Positions 34,256-43,964 of a DNA stretch of 64,000 bases are shown here, one piece after another. The stretch is from contig NZ_FNGH01000009.1 of the NCBI RefSeq assembly GCF_900102875.1, positions 124,001 to 188,000 on the forward strand, given 5' to 3'. The position numbers and the translations under genes are program-made. The notes under the pieces were generated by a model. It was not told where the DNA came from, ran no database searches, and worked only from the letters and a program-made list of their open reading frames with translations. This stretch comes from Franzmannia pantelleriensis. Its GTDB lineage: Bacteria > Pseudomonadota > Gammaproteobacteria > Pseudomonadales > Halomonadaceae. The stretch's first letter is position 1, and every line of letters starts with the position of its first letter.

Positions 34256-34281
34256 CCATCAGGGCGGACTGAGACTCCTGA

Positions 34282-35952
34282 TCAGAACGCCTTGCGCCGA
34301 TACTCGCGGTAGCGCGGGTACCAGAAGTTGGCCTCGATGGCCTCGCGCAGCGTGTCGTCGTCGCAGGTCAGCGCCACGTCTTCGGCCATGGCCTGCTTGG
34401 CCACGTCGAAGGCGATCGCCTTGCTGATCTCGCGGATCTCGGACAGCGGCGGCAGTAGCGGCCCCTTGCCCTCCTGGACCATGGGCGCGCCCTTGGCCAG
34501 CGCGTTAGAGGCCGCCATCAGCATGCCATCGGTGACCCGCGAGGCGCGCGCCGCGATCACCCCAAGGCCGATACCGGGGAAGATATAGGAGTTGTTGCAC
34601 TGGGCAATCGGGTACTGCTTGCCGCGGAACTCCACCGGCGAAAACGGGCTGCCGGTGGCCACCAGGGCCTGGCCTTCGGTCCACACCAGAATCTCTTCCG
34701 GCGTCGCCTCGACCTTGGAGGTCGGGTTGGAGAGGGGCATCACCAGCGGCTTGGTGCAGCCGGCGTGCAGCGTCTGGATTACCTCCTTGCTGAACAACCC
34801 GCGCTGGCCGGAGACGCCAATCAGCACCGTCGGCTTGGCCTGGGCGACCACGTCGAGCAGCGTCGTGCCCTGCCACTCGTCCGGGTCGTGGGCGAGACGC
34901 GCCTGGAAGTCGTAGAGGCCGTCCATGTCGCGGGTCAGCAGGCCATGGCGGTCGACCATGAAGATTTGCGACCGCGCTTGCCGCTCGCCTAGCCCCTCAT
35001 CCTGCATCGCCAGCACGATCTGCTCGGCGATGCCGCAGCCCGCCGAGCCGGCGCCAACGAAGGCCACGCGCTGTTCGCTGATCTTCTCGCCCTTGGCCTT
35101 GCAGGCCGCCAGCAGGGTGCCGACACACACCGCGGCAGTGCCCTGGATATCGTCGTTGAAGCAGCACAGCTGGTCACGATAGCGGTCCAGCAGCGGCATG
35201 GCATTGGTCTGCGCGAAATCCTCGAACTGCAGCAGCACCTTGGGCCAGCGGCGCTTCACGGCTGCCATGAAGTCGGCGATGAAGGCGTCATATTCGGCCT
35301 GGGACACGCGCTCATGGCGCCAGCCCATGTACATCGGGTCGTCGAGCAGCGCCTGGTTGTTGGTGCCCACGTCGAGGGTGATCGGCAGCGTATAGGCCGG
35401 GCTGATCCCGCCGCAGGCGGTGTACAGCGACAGCTTGCCGATCGGAATCCCCATCCCGCCGATGCCCTGGTCGCCAAGACCGAGGATGCGCTCGCCGTCG
35501 GTGACCACGATGACCTTGACGTTGTCCTTGGTGGCGCTGCGCAGGATGTCATCCATGTACTCGCGATCCGGGTAGCTGATGAACAGCCCACGATGATTAC
35601 GATAGATATTGGAAAACTCTTCGCACGCCTCACCCACGGTGGGGGTGTAGATGATCGGTAGCATCTCCTCGAGGTGCTCCTCGAGCAGGCGGAAGAACAG
35701 CGTTTCGTTGTCGTCCTGGATCGCGCGCAGGTAGATGTGCCGATCGAGATCGTTCTGGCACAGGCGATACTGGCGATAGGCGCGCTCGGCCTGCTCCTCG
35801 ATGGACTCGACGTTCTGCGGCAGCAGTCCGATCAGATTGAAGGCGATGCGCTCATTGAGGGTGAAAGCGCTGCCCTTGTTGAGCAGCGGCATCTCGAGCA
35901 GCGAGGGGCCGGCATAGGGCACGTACAGTGGGCGCTTGGCGGGTTGCGTCAT
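34282..35952 (-). CDS. maeA: NAD-dependent malic enzyme
   Basis: 556 residues from ATG 35952 ([20 protein letters not shown]), close to E. coli MaeA (565). [39 protein letters not shown] (catalytic tyrosine and lysine regions), [11 protein letters not shown] and [15 protein letters not shown] are family blocks. It decarboxylates malate to pyruvate with NAD, linking the TCA cycle (acnA next door) to pyruvate metabolism. The frame is open far upstream, but without family similarity. Confidence 0.96.
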   Translation of the reverse strand: MTQPAKRPLYVPYAGPSLLEMPLLNKGSAFTLNERIAFNLIGLLPQNVESIEEQAERAYRQYRLCQNDLDRHIYLRAIQDDNETLFFRLLEEHLEEMLPIIYTPTVGEACEEFSNIYRNHRGLFISYPDREYMDDILRSATKDNVKVIVVTDGERILGLGDQGIGGMGIPIGKLSLYTACGGISPAYTLPITLDVGTNNQALLDDPMYMGWRHERVSQAEYDAFIADFMAAVKRRWPKVLLQFEDFAQTNAMPLLDRYRDQLCCFNDDIQGTAAVCVGTLLAACKAKGEKISEQRVAFVGAGSAGCGIAEQIVLAMQDEGLGERQARSQIFMVDRHGLLTRDMDGLYDFQARLAHDPDEWQGTTLLDVVAQAKPTVLIGVSGQRGLFSKEVIQTLHAGCTKPLVMPLSNPTSKVEATPEEILVWTEGQALVATGSPFSPVEFRGKQYPIAQCNNSYIFPGIGLGVIAARASRVTDGMLMAASNALAKGAPMVQEGKGPLLPPLSEIREISKAIAFDVAKQAMAEDVALTCDDDTLREAIEANFWYPRYREYRRKAF

Positions 35953-36051
35953 CTCTCTCGTCTCACGATGTTGGGCGGAAGGTCGAGCGCTCTTGGCGGC
36001 GCATGAATGGCGCCATTCTACCTGCCATTTCGACACGTTGCCCTCCCCCAT

Positions 36052-36087
36052 ACGCAACGCGCCCCGGCGAGCCGGGGCGCGTTGCGT
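36052..36087. terminator. Very strong hairpin after the YeeE gene (no T tract)
   Basis: Perfect 16-bp stem ACGCAACGCGCCCCGG-cgag-CCGGGGCGCGTTGCGT starting 14 nt past the YeeE-family stop (reverse strand). It lacks a T run. The plus-strand flank GTGACAGC also follows the hairpin at 27843-27870. It probably acts as a terminator or a 3'-end protecting hairpin. Confidence 0.5.
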
Positions 36088-36101
36088 GTGACAGCCTACC
36101 T

Positions 36102-37307
36102 TCAGCAACTCTTGGCCGTGGGGCGCCGCCCCGCCTCTCCTTCGAAGAACAGCGGCCGCAGCTTGACGCCCAGCATATTGCCGGCGAAGGCCGCCACCAG
36201 CCATACCCAGCCGTGCAGGCTGCCCGAGGCGATACCGCTGAAATAGGCGCCGATATTGCAGCCGAACGCCAGGCGCGCCCCGTAGCCGAGCATCAGCCCG
36301 CCGATCACCGCCGCCGCCACCGACTTGAGCGGGATGCGGAAATTAGGTGCGAAACGACCGGCCAGGGTCGCGGCGACCAACGCGCCAAGCATGATGCCAA
36401 CGTTCATCACCGTGGTGACATCGCTCCACACGCTGGCCTGGAGCGCCTGGGCATTGGCCGGTGACTGCCAGTAACCCCAGCCGGAGACATCGCCGCCGAG
36501 GAACTCGAAGCCCTTGGCGCCCCATAGTGCGAAGGCCGAGGTGATGCCCCAGGGGCGCCCGGCCAGCGCCAGAGTGACGAAATTGAGCAGCGCCAGCGCC
36601 ACGGCACCGGCAAGCAGCGGCCAGGGGCCGGTCAGCCAGCGCCGCTCGCGCATCTCGACGCGGGGCGCCTCCTCGAGCTGGCCATGGCGGCGCTTCTCCA
36701 TGACCACGGTAATGGCAGCGATCGCCGCGAACAGCGCCAGGCTGATGGCGATGCCGCCCCCGGCCCCCGCGGTCTGCACCAGCGACACCGGCTGGAAGGC
36801 CGGCAGGCTCTGCCACCAGGCAAAGTGGGCGCTACCAATCAACGAGCCGATGATGAAGAACAGCAGGGTGATCAGCATGCGTGCGTTACCGCCGCCGGCG
36901 GTGAACAGCGTACCCGAGGCGCAGCCACCGCCGAGCTGCATGCCGAGCCCAAACAGGAAAGCACCCAATACTACCGAGACCCCGATCGGCGCAACGAACC
37001 CTGTCACCGGGTTGCCGAACAAGCTGCCGGCACCCAGCGCCGGGAAGAACAGCAGTACCGCAATGGCCAGCATGACCATCTGTGCACGCAGGCCGCGGCC
37101 GCGACGCTCGGTAATCAGCACCCGCCAGGCGGCGGTGAAACCGAAGGCCGCGTGGTAAAGCACCATGCCAAACAGGCCGCCCACCACCATCAACAGGCCG
37201 GTGCGCGCCTCGAAGACACTTCCTACCGCCAGGGCACCTAGCAGCAGCAGCCCGGCGGCTAGCTGCGTGACCGGCGCCAAGCGCTGGGTAGCCACTGTTT
37301 GCATCAT
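36102..37307 (-). CDS. YeeE/YedE family sulfur-compound permease
   Basis: 401 residues from ATG 37307, with GGGAGG 6 nt upstream. About ten hydrophobic segments form a two-half YeeE/YedE protein. The conserved cysteines are in [17 protein letters not shown] (first half) and [19 protein letters not shown] (second half). A characterised family member takes up thiosulfate through a chain of cysteines, so a reduced-sulfur substrate is likely but not proven here. No TusA-like or rhodanese gene is adjacent, so it appears to act alone. Confidence 0.9.
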   Translation of the reverse strand: MMQTVATQRLAPVTQLAAGLLLLGALAVGSVFEARTGLLMVVGGLFGMVLYHAAFGFTAAWRVLITERRGRGLRAQMVMLAIAVLLFFPALGAGSLFGNPVTGFVAPIGVSVVLGAFLFGLGMQLGGGCASGTLFTAGGGNARMLITLLFFIIGSLIGSAHFAWWQSLPAFQPVSLVQTAGAGGGIAISLALFAAIAAITVVMEKRRHGQLEEAPRVEMRERRWLTGPWPLLAGAVALALLNFVTLALAGRPWGITSAFALWGAKGFEFLGGDVSGWGYWQSPANAQALQASVWSDVTTVMNVGIMLGALVAATLAGRFAPNFRIPLKSVAAAVIGGLMLGYGARLAFGCNIGAYFSGIASGSLHGWVWLVAAFAGNMLGVKLRPLFFEGEAGRRPTAKSC

Positions 37308-37420
37308 GCTTTCCTCCCGTGAAAGGGCTTGCTGAAGGGGTATCCCCTAACCGGCAGTACGTTAGTATTTTACTCAGGATAAAGAAAATGCATAACGACT
37401 ATCACAAGCATTTCCCAAGA

Positions 37421-37454
37421 ATATAAAACCTCCCCCAGGCGCCCCTGAGGGAAG
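37421..37454 (-). terminator. Terminator of trpS
   Basis: On the reverse strand CTTCCCTCAGG-ggcg-CCTGGGGGAGG (one wobble pair) is followed by TTTTATAT, about 21 nt after the trpS stop. The following AT-rich DNA (37310-37420) should contain the YeeE-gene promoter; the best -10 there is TAAAAT near 37370. Confidence 0.75.
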
Positions 37455-37474
37455 TCATCGTCCGGCCCAGCGGC

Positions 37475-38500
37475 TTAGATGAAGCGGCCTAGCCCCACTA
37501 CCTGGCGCATACGATCCATGAAGGGCGCCGCTTCGGCGCGGGCGCGCTCGGCCCCCTTGTGCAGCACCTGCTCGATATGCCCCGGGTCATCCATCAGCGC
37601 CTGGTAGCGCTCACGCGGCTCGCGCAGGTGATCATTGAGATGCTCGAAGACGCGGTTCTTGGCCTCGCCCCAGCCGATGCCGTTGGCGTACTCCTGGCGC
37701 ATGGCGGCACTCTCTTCGGCGCTGGCGAAGGCTGAGTAGATCTGGAACAGGGTGCAGCTATCCGGGTCCTTGGGCTCGCCGGGCTCCAGCGAGTTGGTCT
37801 TGATCTTGCGCACCAGCTTCTGGAGCTTCTTCTCGGAGACGAACAGCGGGATGGTGTTGTTGTAGCTCTTGGACATCTTGCGCCCGTCGAGCCCGCCCAG
37901 CACCTCGACCTTGTCATCGACCACCGCCTCGGGGTGCGTGAAGTAGTCGCCCTTGTAGAGGTGGTTGAAGCGCCCGGCGATGTCACGAGCCATCTCGATA
38001 TGCTGGATCTGGTCGCGGCCCACCGGCACCTTGTGGGCATTGAACATCAGGATATCCGCGGCCATCAGCACCGGGTAGCCGAACAGCCCCATGGTGATGC
38101 CCTTGTCGGGGTCCTGGTTGCCGGCCGCCTCGTTGTCGGCCACCGCCGCCTTGTAGGCGTGGGCGCGGTTCATCAGCCCCTTGGCGCAGACGCAGGAGAG
38201 CATCCAGGTCAGCTCGGTAATCTCGGGCACGTCCGACTGGCGGTAGAAGATGGCGTTGTCGGTATCCAACCCGAGCGCCAGCCAGGTGGCGGCGATCTCG
38301 AGGCGCGATTCCTGAACCCGCTGCGGCTCCTGGCACTTGATCAGCGCGTGGAGGTCAGCGAGGAAGTAGTAGGACTGTACGCTGGGGTCCTGACTGGCGG
38401 CGATCGCCGGCTTGATGGCGCCGACGTAGTTGCCGAGGTGAGGCGTGCCGGTGGTGGTAATACCGGTGAGCACGCGGGTCTTATCGGAAACTGCACTCAT
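37475..38500 (-). CDS. trpS: Tryptophanyl-tRNA synthetase
   Basis: 341 residues from ATG 38500 (MSAVSDKTRVLTGITTTGTPHLGN). Class I motifs: the HIGH-equivalent HLGN at 21-24 and KMSKS at 208-212. The active-site blocks FYRQSDVPEI and GRDQIQHIEMARDIA are typical of TrpRS. It charges tRNA(Trp). The frame is open upstream into the palindromic repeat copy B, but no family similarity exists there. Confidence 0.97.
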   Translation of the reverse strand: MSAVSDKTRVLTGITTTGTPHLGNYVGAIKPAIAASQDPSVQSYYFLADLHALIKCQEPQRVQESRLEIAATWLALGLDTDNAIFYRQSDVPEITELTWMLSCVCAKGLMNRAHAYKAAVADNEAAGNQDPDKGITMGLFGYPVLMAADILMFNAHKVPVGRDQIQHIEMARDIAGRFNHLYKGDYFTHPEAVVDDKVEVLGGLDGRKMSKSYNNTIPLFVSEKKLQKLVRKIKTNSLEPGEPKDPDSCTLFQIYSAFASAEESAAMRQEYANGIGWGEAKNRVFEHLNDHLREPRERYQALMDDPGHIEQVLHKGAERARAEAAPFMDRMRQVVGLGRFI

Positions 38501-38623
38501 GGAAAGCGGACTCTCGTGGTCGGAAATGCCGCTATGGTAACGCGCGGCCCGGATCAAGGCGACCGAGGCATGAGTGCCTAGCGTGAATGTAAGGCGGTGG
38601 CCACCTACCTCGTGGTTAAGGCA

Positions 38624-38720
38624 CCGGCGACAGGCCTGCGAGGGGGCGCTGTAAACCCGTCCCTGGGCGCTACCGATGCCATCCATGGCATCGCCCCCCC
38701 CCTCTCCGGCCTGTCCCCGG
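38624..38720. repeat. Type I palindromic intergenic repeat, copy B
   Basis: 97 bp, the same length as copy A. End arms CCGGC-GACAGG-n5-GAGGGGG pair with CCC...CTGTC-CCCGG at the right. The core TCCCTGGGCGCTACC is present, then the perfect palindrome CGATGCC-ATCCAT-GGCATCG, which replaces the TTGCGCC arms of copy A. It lies in the ald-trpS gap. Confidence 0.85.
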
Positions 38721-38783
38721 GCCTTCAGTAATGTCGGTGGCATCCCCCGGCGCCGCTCACGCTGGTGACACCCCAACTCCGCG

Positions 38784-39899
38784 TTACTTCACTAGCCCGG
38801 CAGGGTCGACATACTCCAGCCCAAAGGCCTCGGCCACCGCGCGATAGGTGACCTGGCCGGCATGCACGTTGAGCCCCGGCAGGAAGTGGTGGTCGTCGGC
38901 CAGCGCCTGCTGCCAGCCCTTGTCGGCCAGCGCCAGCACGAACGGCATGGTGGCGTTGGTCAGCGCCTGGGTGGAGGTGCGCGCCACCGCGCCGGGCATG
39001 TTGGCCACGCAGTAGTGAACGATGCCGTCGACGATATAGGTCGGGTCGGCGTGGGTGGTGGCGCGGCTGGTTTCGAAACAGCCGCCCTGGTCGATGGCCA
39101 CGTCGACCAGCACGCTACCGGGCTTCATGTCGGCGAGCATCTGGCGGGTGATCAGCTTGGGCGCGGCGGCCCCGGCGATCAGTACTGCGCCGACGACAAG
39201 GTCCGACTCACGGGCCGCCTTGTCCAGGGCATCGGCGGTGGAGTAGACAGTGCGAATACGCCCCTGATAGCGGTCATCGAGCACCTCGAGGCGCGCCAGG
39301 GATTTATCGAGAATGGTCACCTCGGCTCCCAGTCCCAGCGCCATGCGCGCGGCATTCTCGCCGACTACGCCGCCGCCGATCACCGTGACCTTGGCCGGCG
39401 CCACGCCCGGCACCCCGGGCAGCAGCACCCCAGCGCCGCCCTGGGCCTTCTCCAAGCTGTGGGCGCCAGCCTGAATCGCCATGCGACCAGCCACCGCGCT
39501 CATCGGCGCCAGCAGCGGCAGGCCGCCATCGGCACCGGTGATGGTCTCATAGGCAATGCAGGTGGCACCGCTCTGCATCAGGCCACGGGTCAACGACTCC
39601 TCGGCGGCGAGGTGCAGGTAGGTGAACAGGGTCTGCTCGGGTGTGAGGTGGGCAACCTCCTCGGGCTGCGGCTCCTTGACCTTGAGGATCAACTCGGCGG
39701 ATTCCCACACCTTGGCCACGTCCGTCTCGATGCTGGCACCGGCGGCCTGATAGTCGGCATCGCTGAAGCCGGCACCGTCGCCGGCTCCGGCCTGTACCAC
39801 CACCGTGTGGCCGCGGCCACTCAGCTCGCGGGCACCGGTGGGGGTCAGGGCAACCCGGTATTCGTGGTTCTTGATCTCCTTGGGGACGGCGACCTGCAT
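38784..39899 (-). CDS. ald: Alanine dehydrogenase
   Basis: 371 residues, the usual Ald length, from ATG 39899 with AGGAGG upstream. N-terminal [27 protein letters not shown] region (substrate lysine/arginine), Rossmann motif [20 protein letters not shown], and the C-terminal block [26 protein letters not shown] region. It interconverts alanine and pyruvate plus ammonia with NAD. It is monocistronic. Two tandem copies of TCACGATAAAA occur 67 bp upstream of the gene. Confidence 0.97.
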   Translation of the reverse strand: MQVAVPKEIKNHEYRVALTPTGARELSGRGHTVVVQAGAGDGAGFSDADYQAAGASIETDVAKVWESAELILKVKEPQPEEVAHLTPEQTLFTYLHLAAEESLTRGLMQSGATCIAYETITGADGGLPLLAPMSAVAGRMAIQAGAHSLEKAQGGAGVLLPGVPGVAPAKVTVIGGGVVGENAARMALGLGAEVTILDKSLARLEVLDDRYQGRIRTVYSTADALDKAARESDLVVGAVLIAGAAAPKLITRQMLADMKPGSVLVDVAIDQGGCFETSRATTHADPTYIVDGIVHYCVANMPGAVARTSTQALTNATMPFVLALADKGWQQALADDHHFLPGLNVHAGQVTYRAVAEAFGLEYVDPAGLVK

Positions 39900-39965
39900 A
39901 ATGACCTCCTGTGCGATGAGCGGGATACGATTCGACGCTACCCTGATTACAGCACAGGCGCACGA

Positions 39966-39987
39966 TCACGATAAAATCACGATAAAA
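39966..39987 (-). promoter_or_regulatory. Tandem 11-bp direct repeat upstream of ald
   Basis: TCACGATAAAA occurs twice back to back (39966-39976, 39977-39987). On the reverse strand this gives TTTTATCGTGA twice, overlapping a weak promoter candidate TTGCTG-16 bp-TATCGT. It could be an operator for an ald regulator or chance AT-rich repetition. Confidence 0.35.
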
Positions 39988-40048
39988 TTCAGCAAGGAAG
40001 CCAAGACCACTTCATTATCACGGGAAAATATTTGGCAAGAAACCCTTC

Positions 40049-40495
40049 TTACGACACATCTTTCTCTTCAACCAGCACGCTGCCATAGCCGGCAACGTAT
40101 TCTGCCGGCATACGCCGCGGCCGACCGCTGGAGAGTTCGATGCAGGCGAAGCGGGTGCGCGCCCGCAACAGGGTACGCCCATCAGCCGGGCGACACAGCT
40201 GAAAGCGCCGGGTCAGGGTCAGGCGGCCGTCGCAGGCGACGATCCAGGTGGCGAGTTCGAGGCGCTCATCGGCCAGCGCCGGCGCCAGGTAGTCGAGTTC
40301 ATGACGGTGCACCGCCATGCCGCGATCGAGATCGCGGTAACGCGCCAGGTCCAGGCCTAGCTCGGCAGAGTGCTGCCAGCTGATTGCCTCGATCCAGCGC
40401 AGGTACTCGATGTTGTTGACGTGGCCGTAGGCGTCGATGGCCGAGGCCGCGACCTCGATCGGCAAGATATACGGGCTGGGCAGGTCCCACTGCAT
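40049..40495 (-). CDS. Acyl-CoA thioesterase of the 4-hydroxybenzoyl-CoA thioesterase type
   Basis: 148 residues from ATG 40495. Single hot-dog domain with the active-site motif DAYGHVNNIEYLRWIE (D21 the likely nucleophile), as in 4HBT/YbgC-like thioesterases. The tail PAEYVAGYGS is a further family-like feature. The substrate is unknown. The DUF2007 gene ends 14 bp upstream, so the two may be co-transcribed. Confidence 0.88.
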   Translation of the reverse strand: MQWDLPSPYILPIEVAASAIDAYGHVNNIEYLRWIEAISWQHSAELGLDLARYRDLDRGMAVHRHELDYLAPALADERLELATWIVACDGRLTLTRRFQLCRPADGRTLLRARTRFACIELSSGRPRRMPAEYVAGYGSVLVEEKDVS

Positions 40496-40509
40496 GCTCG
40501 ACAGTACTC

Positions 40510-40833
40510 CTATGGCTTGGCGGTGCCGCACTGCCAGCAGGCATCGAAGACGCCTTCGAGGCGCTCGCCGCAGCCCGGGCAGGTCCAGACCGGTGCCGGC
40601 GGCTCGGCACCTTCGAGGCTCTGGTGGATCAGCCACCTGGCACGCTCGACGTTGTGCGGCGCCACCCACACCTCGGGCTCGCACTCACCCAGCGGCAGCT
40701 CGCCCGCTCCGCCGCCCAGCGTCATGTTGCGCAGCTCGGCGGGAATGTCCGCGGCACTCAGCACGTTGTGCAGGTGGCTGACCAGCAGCCCATTGGAGTG
40801 GGCGAAGACACGAACGTAATCGAATTCCGCCAT
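40510..40833 (-). CDS. DUF2007 domain protein with C-terminal zinc ribbon
   Basis: 107 residues from ATG 40833. Residues 1-70 (VRVFAHSNGLLVSHLHNVLSAADIPAEL region) resemble DUF2007, sometimes described as a signal-transducing, PII-like fold. Two CxxC pairs, C85-C88 and C99-C102, form a probable zinc ribbon. Biochemical role unknown. It starts 5 bp after the rlmI stop. Confidence 0.83.
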   Translation of the reverse strand: MAEFDYVRVFAHSNGLLVSHLHNVLSAADIPAELRNMTLGGGAGELPLGECEPEVWVAPHNVERARWLIHQSLEGAEPPAPVWTCPGCGERLEGVFDACWQCGTAKP

Positions 40834-40838
40834 GCCAC

Positions 40839-42029
40839 TTAGTCGCGGAAGACGCGTACGCCAAGCGCTTTCAGATAGGCCGTCTCGGGAATCGCCGGAT
40901 GCACCGGATGATCCGGCCCCTGATGGCCCTGGTAGATGACCTGTCCATGGCGGTCCTGGTGACGCACCGCGCCGCGCACGCATTCGATCAGCCGCTCCGG
41001 CGCCAGGTGCATGGAGCACGACGCCGACAACAGCAGGCCGTCGCGGCCCAGCAGACGCATCGCCTCGCGGTTGAGCCGCGAGTAAGCGCGCTCACCGTTG
41101 GGGATGTCCTTGCGCTTCTTGATGAACGCCGGCGGGTCGAGAATCACTACATCGAACTGCTCACCATCGGCCTTGAGCGCGGCCAGCGCCTCGAAGGCAT
41201 CGCCCTCGCCGATCGCCACCTGCTCGGCCACGCCGTTGAGCGCGGCATTCTCGGCCACCCGCTCCAGCGCCTCGCCGGAGGCATCGACGCACAGCACTTC
41301 ACTGGCACCGCTGGCCGCGGCCTGCACGCCCCAGCCACCCACGTAGCTGAATACATCGAGCACGCGCTTGCCGGCCACCAGGCCGTTGAGCCAGGCGCGA
41401 TTGGCGCGGTGGTCGTAGAACCAGCCGGTCTTCTGGCCATCCAGCACGGGTACCACGAAGCGCACCCCGTTCTCCTCGAGCAGTACCTGCTCGGGCAGCT
41501 CTCCCTGGACCACCTCGACATGCCGCTCGAGCTGCTCCTGACGGCGTCCGGAGGAGTCGTTCTTGAACACGATGGCGCGCGGTGATAGTACCTTGTCGAG
41601 GGCCGCAATCACTTCCTCGCCGAGTCGCTCCATGCCCAGCGTATTGAGCTGCACCACCAGCACGTCGTCGAAGCGATCGACGATCAGTCCAGGCAGCAGA
41701 TCGCCCTCGCCGTGTACCAGCCGGTAGAAGGGTTTGGCATACAGGCGCTGCCGTAGCCCCAGCGCCTGCTTGAAGCGGTGCACCAGCAGCGAGCGGTCGA
41801 GGCGTACATCGGGGTCGCGGGATACGACTCGCGCACAGATCAGCGAATGCGGGTTAACGTAGGCCACCCCCATCGCCCTGCCGTTGGCAGCCTCAATCAC
41901 CGCCTGGGCACCGGGCTCGAACTCCTTGAGCGGCGTGGCCTCGATATCGACCTCGTTGGAGTAGAGCCACAGATGCCCCGCCTTGAGGCGGCGGTCGGCA
42001 TTCTTCTTCAAGCGCAGGCGTTCAGTCAC
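40839..42029 (-). CDS. rlmI: 23S rRNA m5C methyltransferase, RlmI family (GTG start)
   Basis: 396 residues from GTG 42029, chosen because GGAG lies 6 nt upstream; a TTG at 42041 is an alternative, and the nearby ATG 42045 is out of frame. An N-terminal PUA domain (RLKAGHLWLYSNEVD region) is followed by a Rossmann methyltransferase with DVFSYVGGWGVQAA (SAM motif), VILDPPAFIKKRKD and LLSASCSMHL (catalytic cysteine). E. coli RlmI methylates C1962 of 23S rRNA; assignment is by similarity of motifs and length. Confidence 0.9.
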   Translation of the reverse strand: MTERLRLKKNADRRLKAGHLWLYSNEVDIEATPLKEFEPGAQAVIEAANGRAMGVAYVNPHSLICARVVSRDPDVRLDRSLLVHRFKQALGLRQRLYAKPFYRLVHGEGDLLPGLIVDRFDDVLVVQLNTLGMERLGEEVIAALDKVLSPRAIVFKNDSSGRRQEQLERHVEVVQGELPEQVLLEENGVRFVVPVLDGQKTGWFYDHRANRAWLNGLVAGKRVLDVFSYVGGWGVQAAASGASEVLCVDASGEALERVAENAALNGVAEQVAIGEGDAFEALAALKADGEQFDVVILDPPAFIKKRKDIPNGERAYSRLNREAMRLLGRDGLLLSASCSMHLAPERLIECVRGAVRHQDRHGQVIYQGHQGPDHPVHPAIPETAYLKALGVRVFRD

Positions 42030-42131
42030 GGATATCTCCAACCATAGGAATCAAGCTGATAGGGCATTCTAGCATTCACGCGAAGCTTTTCGGTTACCCG
42101 TGGACTCTATGACGGCAATCGAGTATCGCCA

Positions 42132-42965
42132 TCAGGTCTGACAGTGGCCGCAGAACACACTGGCACGCTGGCCGAGGGTGATCAGACGCAGCTCGGCGCC
42201 ACAGCGCCGGCACGGCTGGCCGTCGCGGCCGTAGACGTTGAGTCGCTGGGCGAAGTAGCCCGGCTCGCCGGTGCCGCTGACGAAGTCGCGCAGGGTGGTA
42301 CCGCCCTGGGTGATAGCCGCCGCCAGCACCTCGCGCACGGCCTCGGCGAGACGCTGATAGCGCTCCAGCGAGATCCGTCCGGCGGCCCGCCGCGGATCGA
42401 TGCCGGCCAGGAACAGCGCTTCGCTGGCGTAGATATTGCCTACCCCGACCACCACGGCGTTGTCCATCAGGAACGGCTTGACCGCGACCCGCCTGCCTCG
42501 AGAGAGGGCGTAGAGCCGCTCCCCGTCGAAATCCGGCGATAGCGGCTCGGGGCCCAGGCGCGCCAGCCGCGGGTCGCTGAGCACGCTGCCGGCCAGCCAG
42601 TCGACGAAGCCGAAGCGGCGCGGGTCGTGGTAACGCAGGATGGCGCCACCGTCGAGCACCAGGTCCAGGTGATCGTGCTTGCGCGGCAGCTCGCCGAGGC
42701 GCGCGATACGCAGGCTCCCGGACATGCCGAGATGCCAGAGCAGCGTGCGCTCGATTGCGGGCTCAGTGCCCGACAGCGGCACCAGCAGGTATTTGGCACG
42801 ACGCCCCAGATCACCGATACGGGCACCGACCAGGGCGTTTTCCAGGCCGTCAGGCACCGGCGTGCGCAGACGACGCTCGCGCACGATCACCTCGCGAATC
42901 TCACGCCCCTCAATGTGGGGGGCAAGGCCTCGGCGGGTGGTCTCTACCTCGGGCAGCTCAGGCAT
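42132..42965 (-). CDS. mutM: Formamidopyrimidine-DNA glycosylase
   Basis: 277 residues starting [14 protein letters not shown], with the catalytic N-terminal proline and E3. The middle [21 protein letters not shown] region (helix-two-turn-helix) and the C-terminal zinc finger (C252, C255, C272, C275) are complete. It excises 8-oxoguanine and cuts the strand. rpmG lies 125 bp upstream, with a terminator between them. Confidence 0.97.
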   Translation of the reverse strand: MPELPEVETTRRGLAPHIEGREIREVIVRERRLRTPVPDGLENALVGARIGDLGRRAKYLLVPLSGTEPAIERTLLWHLGMSGSLRIARLGELPRKHDHLDLVLDGGAILRYHDPRRFGFVDWLAGSVLSDPRLARLGPEPLSPDFDGERLYALSRGRRVAVKPFLMDNAVVVGVGNIYASEALFLAGIDPRRAAGRISLERYQRLAEAVREVLAAAITQGGTTLRDFVSGTGEPGYFAQRLNVYGRDGQPCRRCGAELRLITLGQRASVFCGHCQT

Positions 42966-43029
42966 AACGGCATCTCGTATCGGGCATGCAACGATTCAGC
43001 GGTGGCCTTGGGGTGTGGCCAGAGACGCG

Positions 43030-43052
43030 AAAACCCGGCACCGGGCCGGGTT
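43030..43052 (-). terminator. Terminator of rpmB-rpmG
   Basis: On the reverse strand AACCCGGC-n5-GCCGGGTT runs into TTTCGC, giving TTTT after the stem. It starts about 39 nt after the rpmG stop and precedes mutM. Confidence 0.8.
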
Positions 43053-43090
43053 CAGCGTCAGGCTCGCGCCTGCGGAGGAGCGCCGATCAA

Positions 43091-43246
43091 TTACTTGATC
43101 TTGGCTTCCTTGTACATCACGTGCTTGCGAACCACCGGGTCGAACTTCTTCATTTCGAGCTTGTCCGGGGTGTTCCGCTTGTTCTTGTCAGTGGTGTAGA
43201 AGTGGCCGGTACCGGCGCTGGACACCATTCTGATCTTGTCGCGCAT
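43091..43246 (-). CDS. rpmG: 50S ribosomal protein L33
   Basis: 51 residues from ATG 43246 ([20 protein letters not shown]) to TAA 43091. AGGGAG lies upstream. It contains the family blocks [11 protein letters not shown] and [19 protein letters not shown]. It is the cysteine-free form, like E. coli L33, so no zinc is expected. It follows rpmB by 23 bp, the standard rpmB-rpmG order. It has a shorter N-terminus than E. coli (which starts MAKGIREKIK). Confidence 0.96.
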   Translation of the reverse strand: MRDKIRMVSSAGTGHFYTTDKNKRNTPDKLEMKKFDPVVRKHVMYKEAKIK

Positions 43247-43269
43247 GACTCGTTCTCCCTGGAATTCGC

Positions 43270-43506
43270 TTAAACGCGGTCGCCGCGCTTACGGATATCG
43301 GCGATGACGGCCTCGATACCCTTCTTGTCGATGATACGCATGCCCTTGGAGGAGATGCGCAGCTTGACGAAGCGCTTCTCGGACTCCACCCAGAAACGGT
43401 GGGAGTGCAGGTTCGGCAAGAAACGACGACGCGTCTTGCGCTGGGAGTGCGATACGTTATTACCAGTCACCGGGCGCTTGCCGGTAACCTGACATACTTT
43501 GGACAT
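43270..43506 (-). CDS. rpmB: 50S ribosomal protein L28
   Basis: 78 residues from ATG 43506, with GGAGG upstream. Starts [22 protein letters not shown] and ends with IRKRGDRV-type basic tail; length equals E. coli L28. It is the first gene of the rpmB-rpmG operon and has a good promoter at 43640-43668. Confidence 0.97.
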   Translation of the reverse strand: MSKVCQVTGKRPVTGNNVSHSQRKTRRRFLPNLHSHRFWVESEKRFVKLRISSKGMRIIDKKGIEAVIADIRKRGDRV

Positions 43507-43639
43507 GGGAGCCTCCAACCGCTTGGCCAGGTGTTCAAGACCTGAGTGTTCAAAACCTGTCGGGCAAACCGGGCCGGTAGAACGGCTGATAACCGCTGCC
43601 TGCCCCCTTATTTAACCCAAGGGAATTCAAAGGGTGCAC

Positions 43640-43668
43640 TTTATACCAGACGCCACGACGAACGGCAA
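43640..43668 (-). promoter_or_regulatory. Promoter of rpmB-rpmG
   Basis: On the reverse strand TTGCCG (43668-43663), a 17-bp spacer and TATAAA (43645-43640), about 134 bp upstream of the L28 start. Optimal spacing and a 5-of-6 -10 make this one of the better promoter calls in the window. Confidence 0.65.
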
Positions 43669-43724
43669 GCAGCGTGCCAAATATTGCGCACTCTTGCAGT
43701 GCCGCACTCTCGTAGCGAGGAACG

Positions 43725-43900
43725 CCGGGGACAGGTCGAAGAGGAGGTTTGCGCCATGGGTTCGGAGCACTGCTCCGAACGAGCTGGCCAAGGATGGCCA
43801 GCTCCGGTCCTGCAAGCGAAGCAGGATGCGTGAGCGCAGCAGGGCGCAAGGTAGCGCCCAGGGACGGGTTTACAGCGCCTCCTCGCAGGCCTGTCGCCGG
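43725..43900. repeat. Type I palindromic intergenic repeat, copy C, with extra nested hairpins
   Basis: 176 bp, inverted relative to A and B. End arms CCGGGGACAGG...CCTGTCGCCGG, then GAGGAGG/CCTCC arms, and the core (reverse strand) TCCCTGGGCGCTACC. Instead of the short palindrome it holds a 79 bp longer interior with three more stems: GTTCGGAGCA-c-TGCTCCGAAC (43760-43780), GAGCTGGCCA-agga-TGGCCAGCTC (43781-43804) and TCCTGC-n7-GCAGGA (43808-43826). It occupies most of the 458 bp radC-rpmB gap; the rest holds the rpmB promoter. Confidence 0.85.
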
Positions 43901-43964
43901 ATCAGTTCCGAGCGATGCTGCTGACTGCGGAAAACGCTGCCGTCCCGCACCGCCAACCGCGTCG

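Noticed and set aside
38551-38776. Peptide similarity SAQGRVYSAPSQACRR in frames over all three type I repeats
   Set aside because: The three repeats give similar translations in one frame (near 1480, 38640 and 43860), but only because the DNA core is conserved. The frames differ in starts and lengths, and arm changes follow base pairing rather than codons. Frames over copies D and E (MERPG...QRV) are the same effect.
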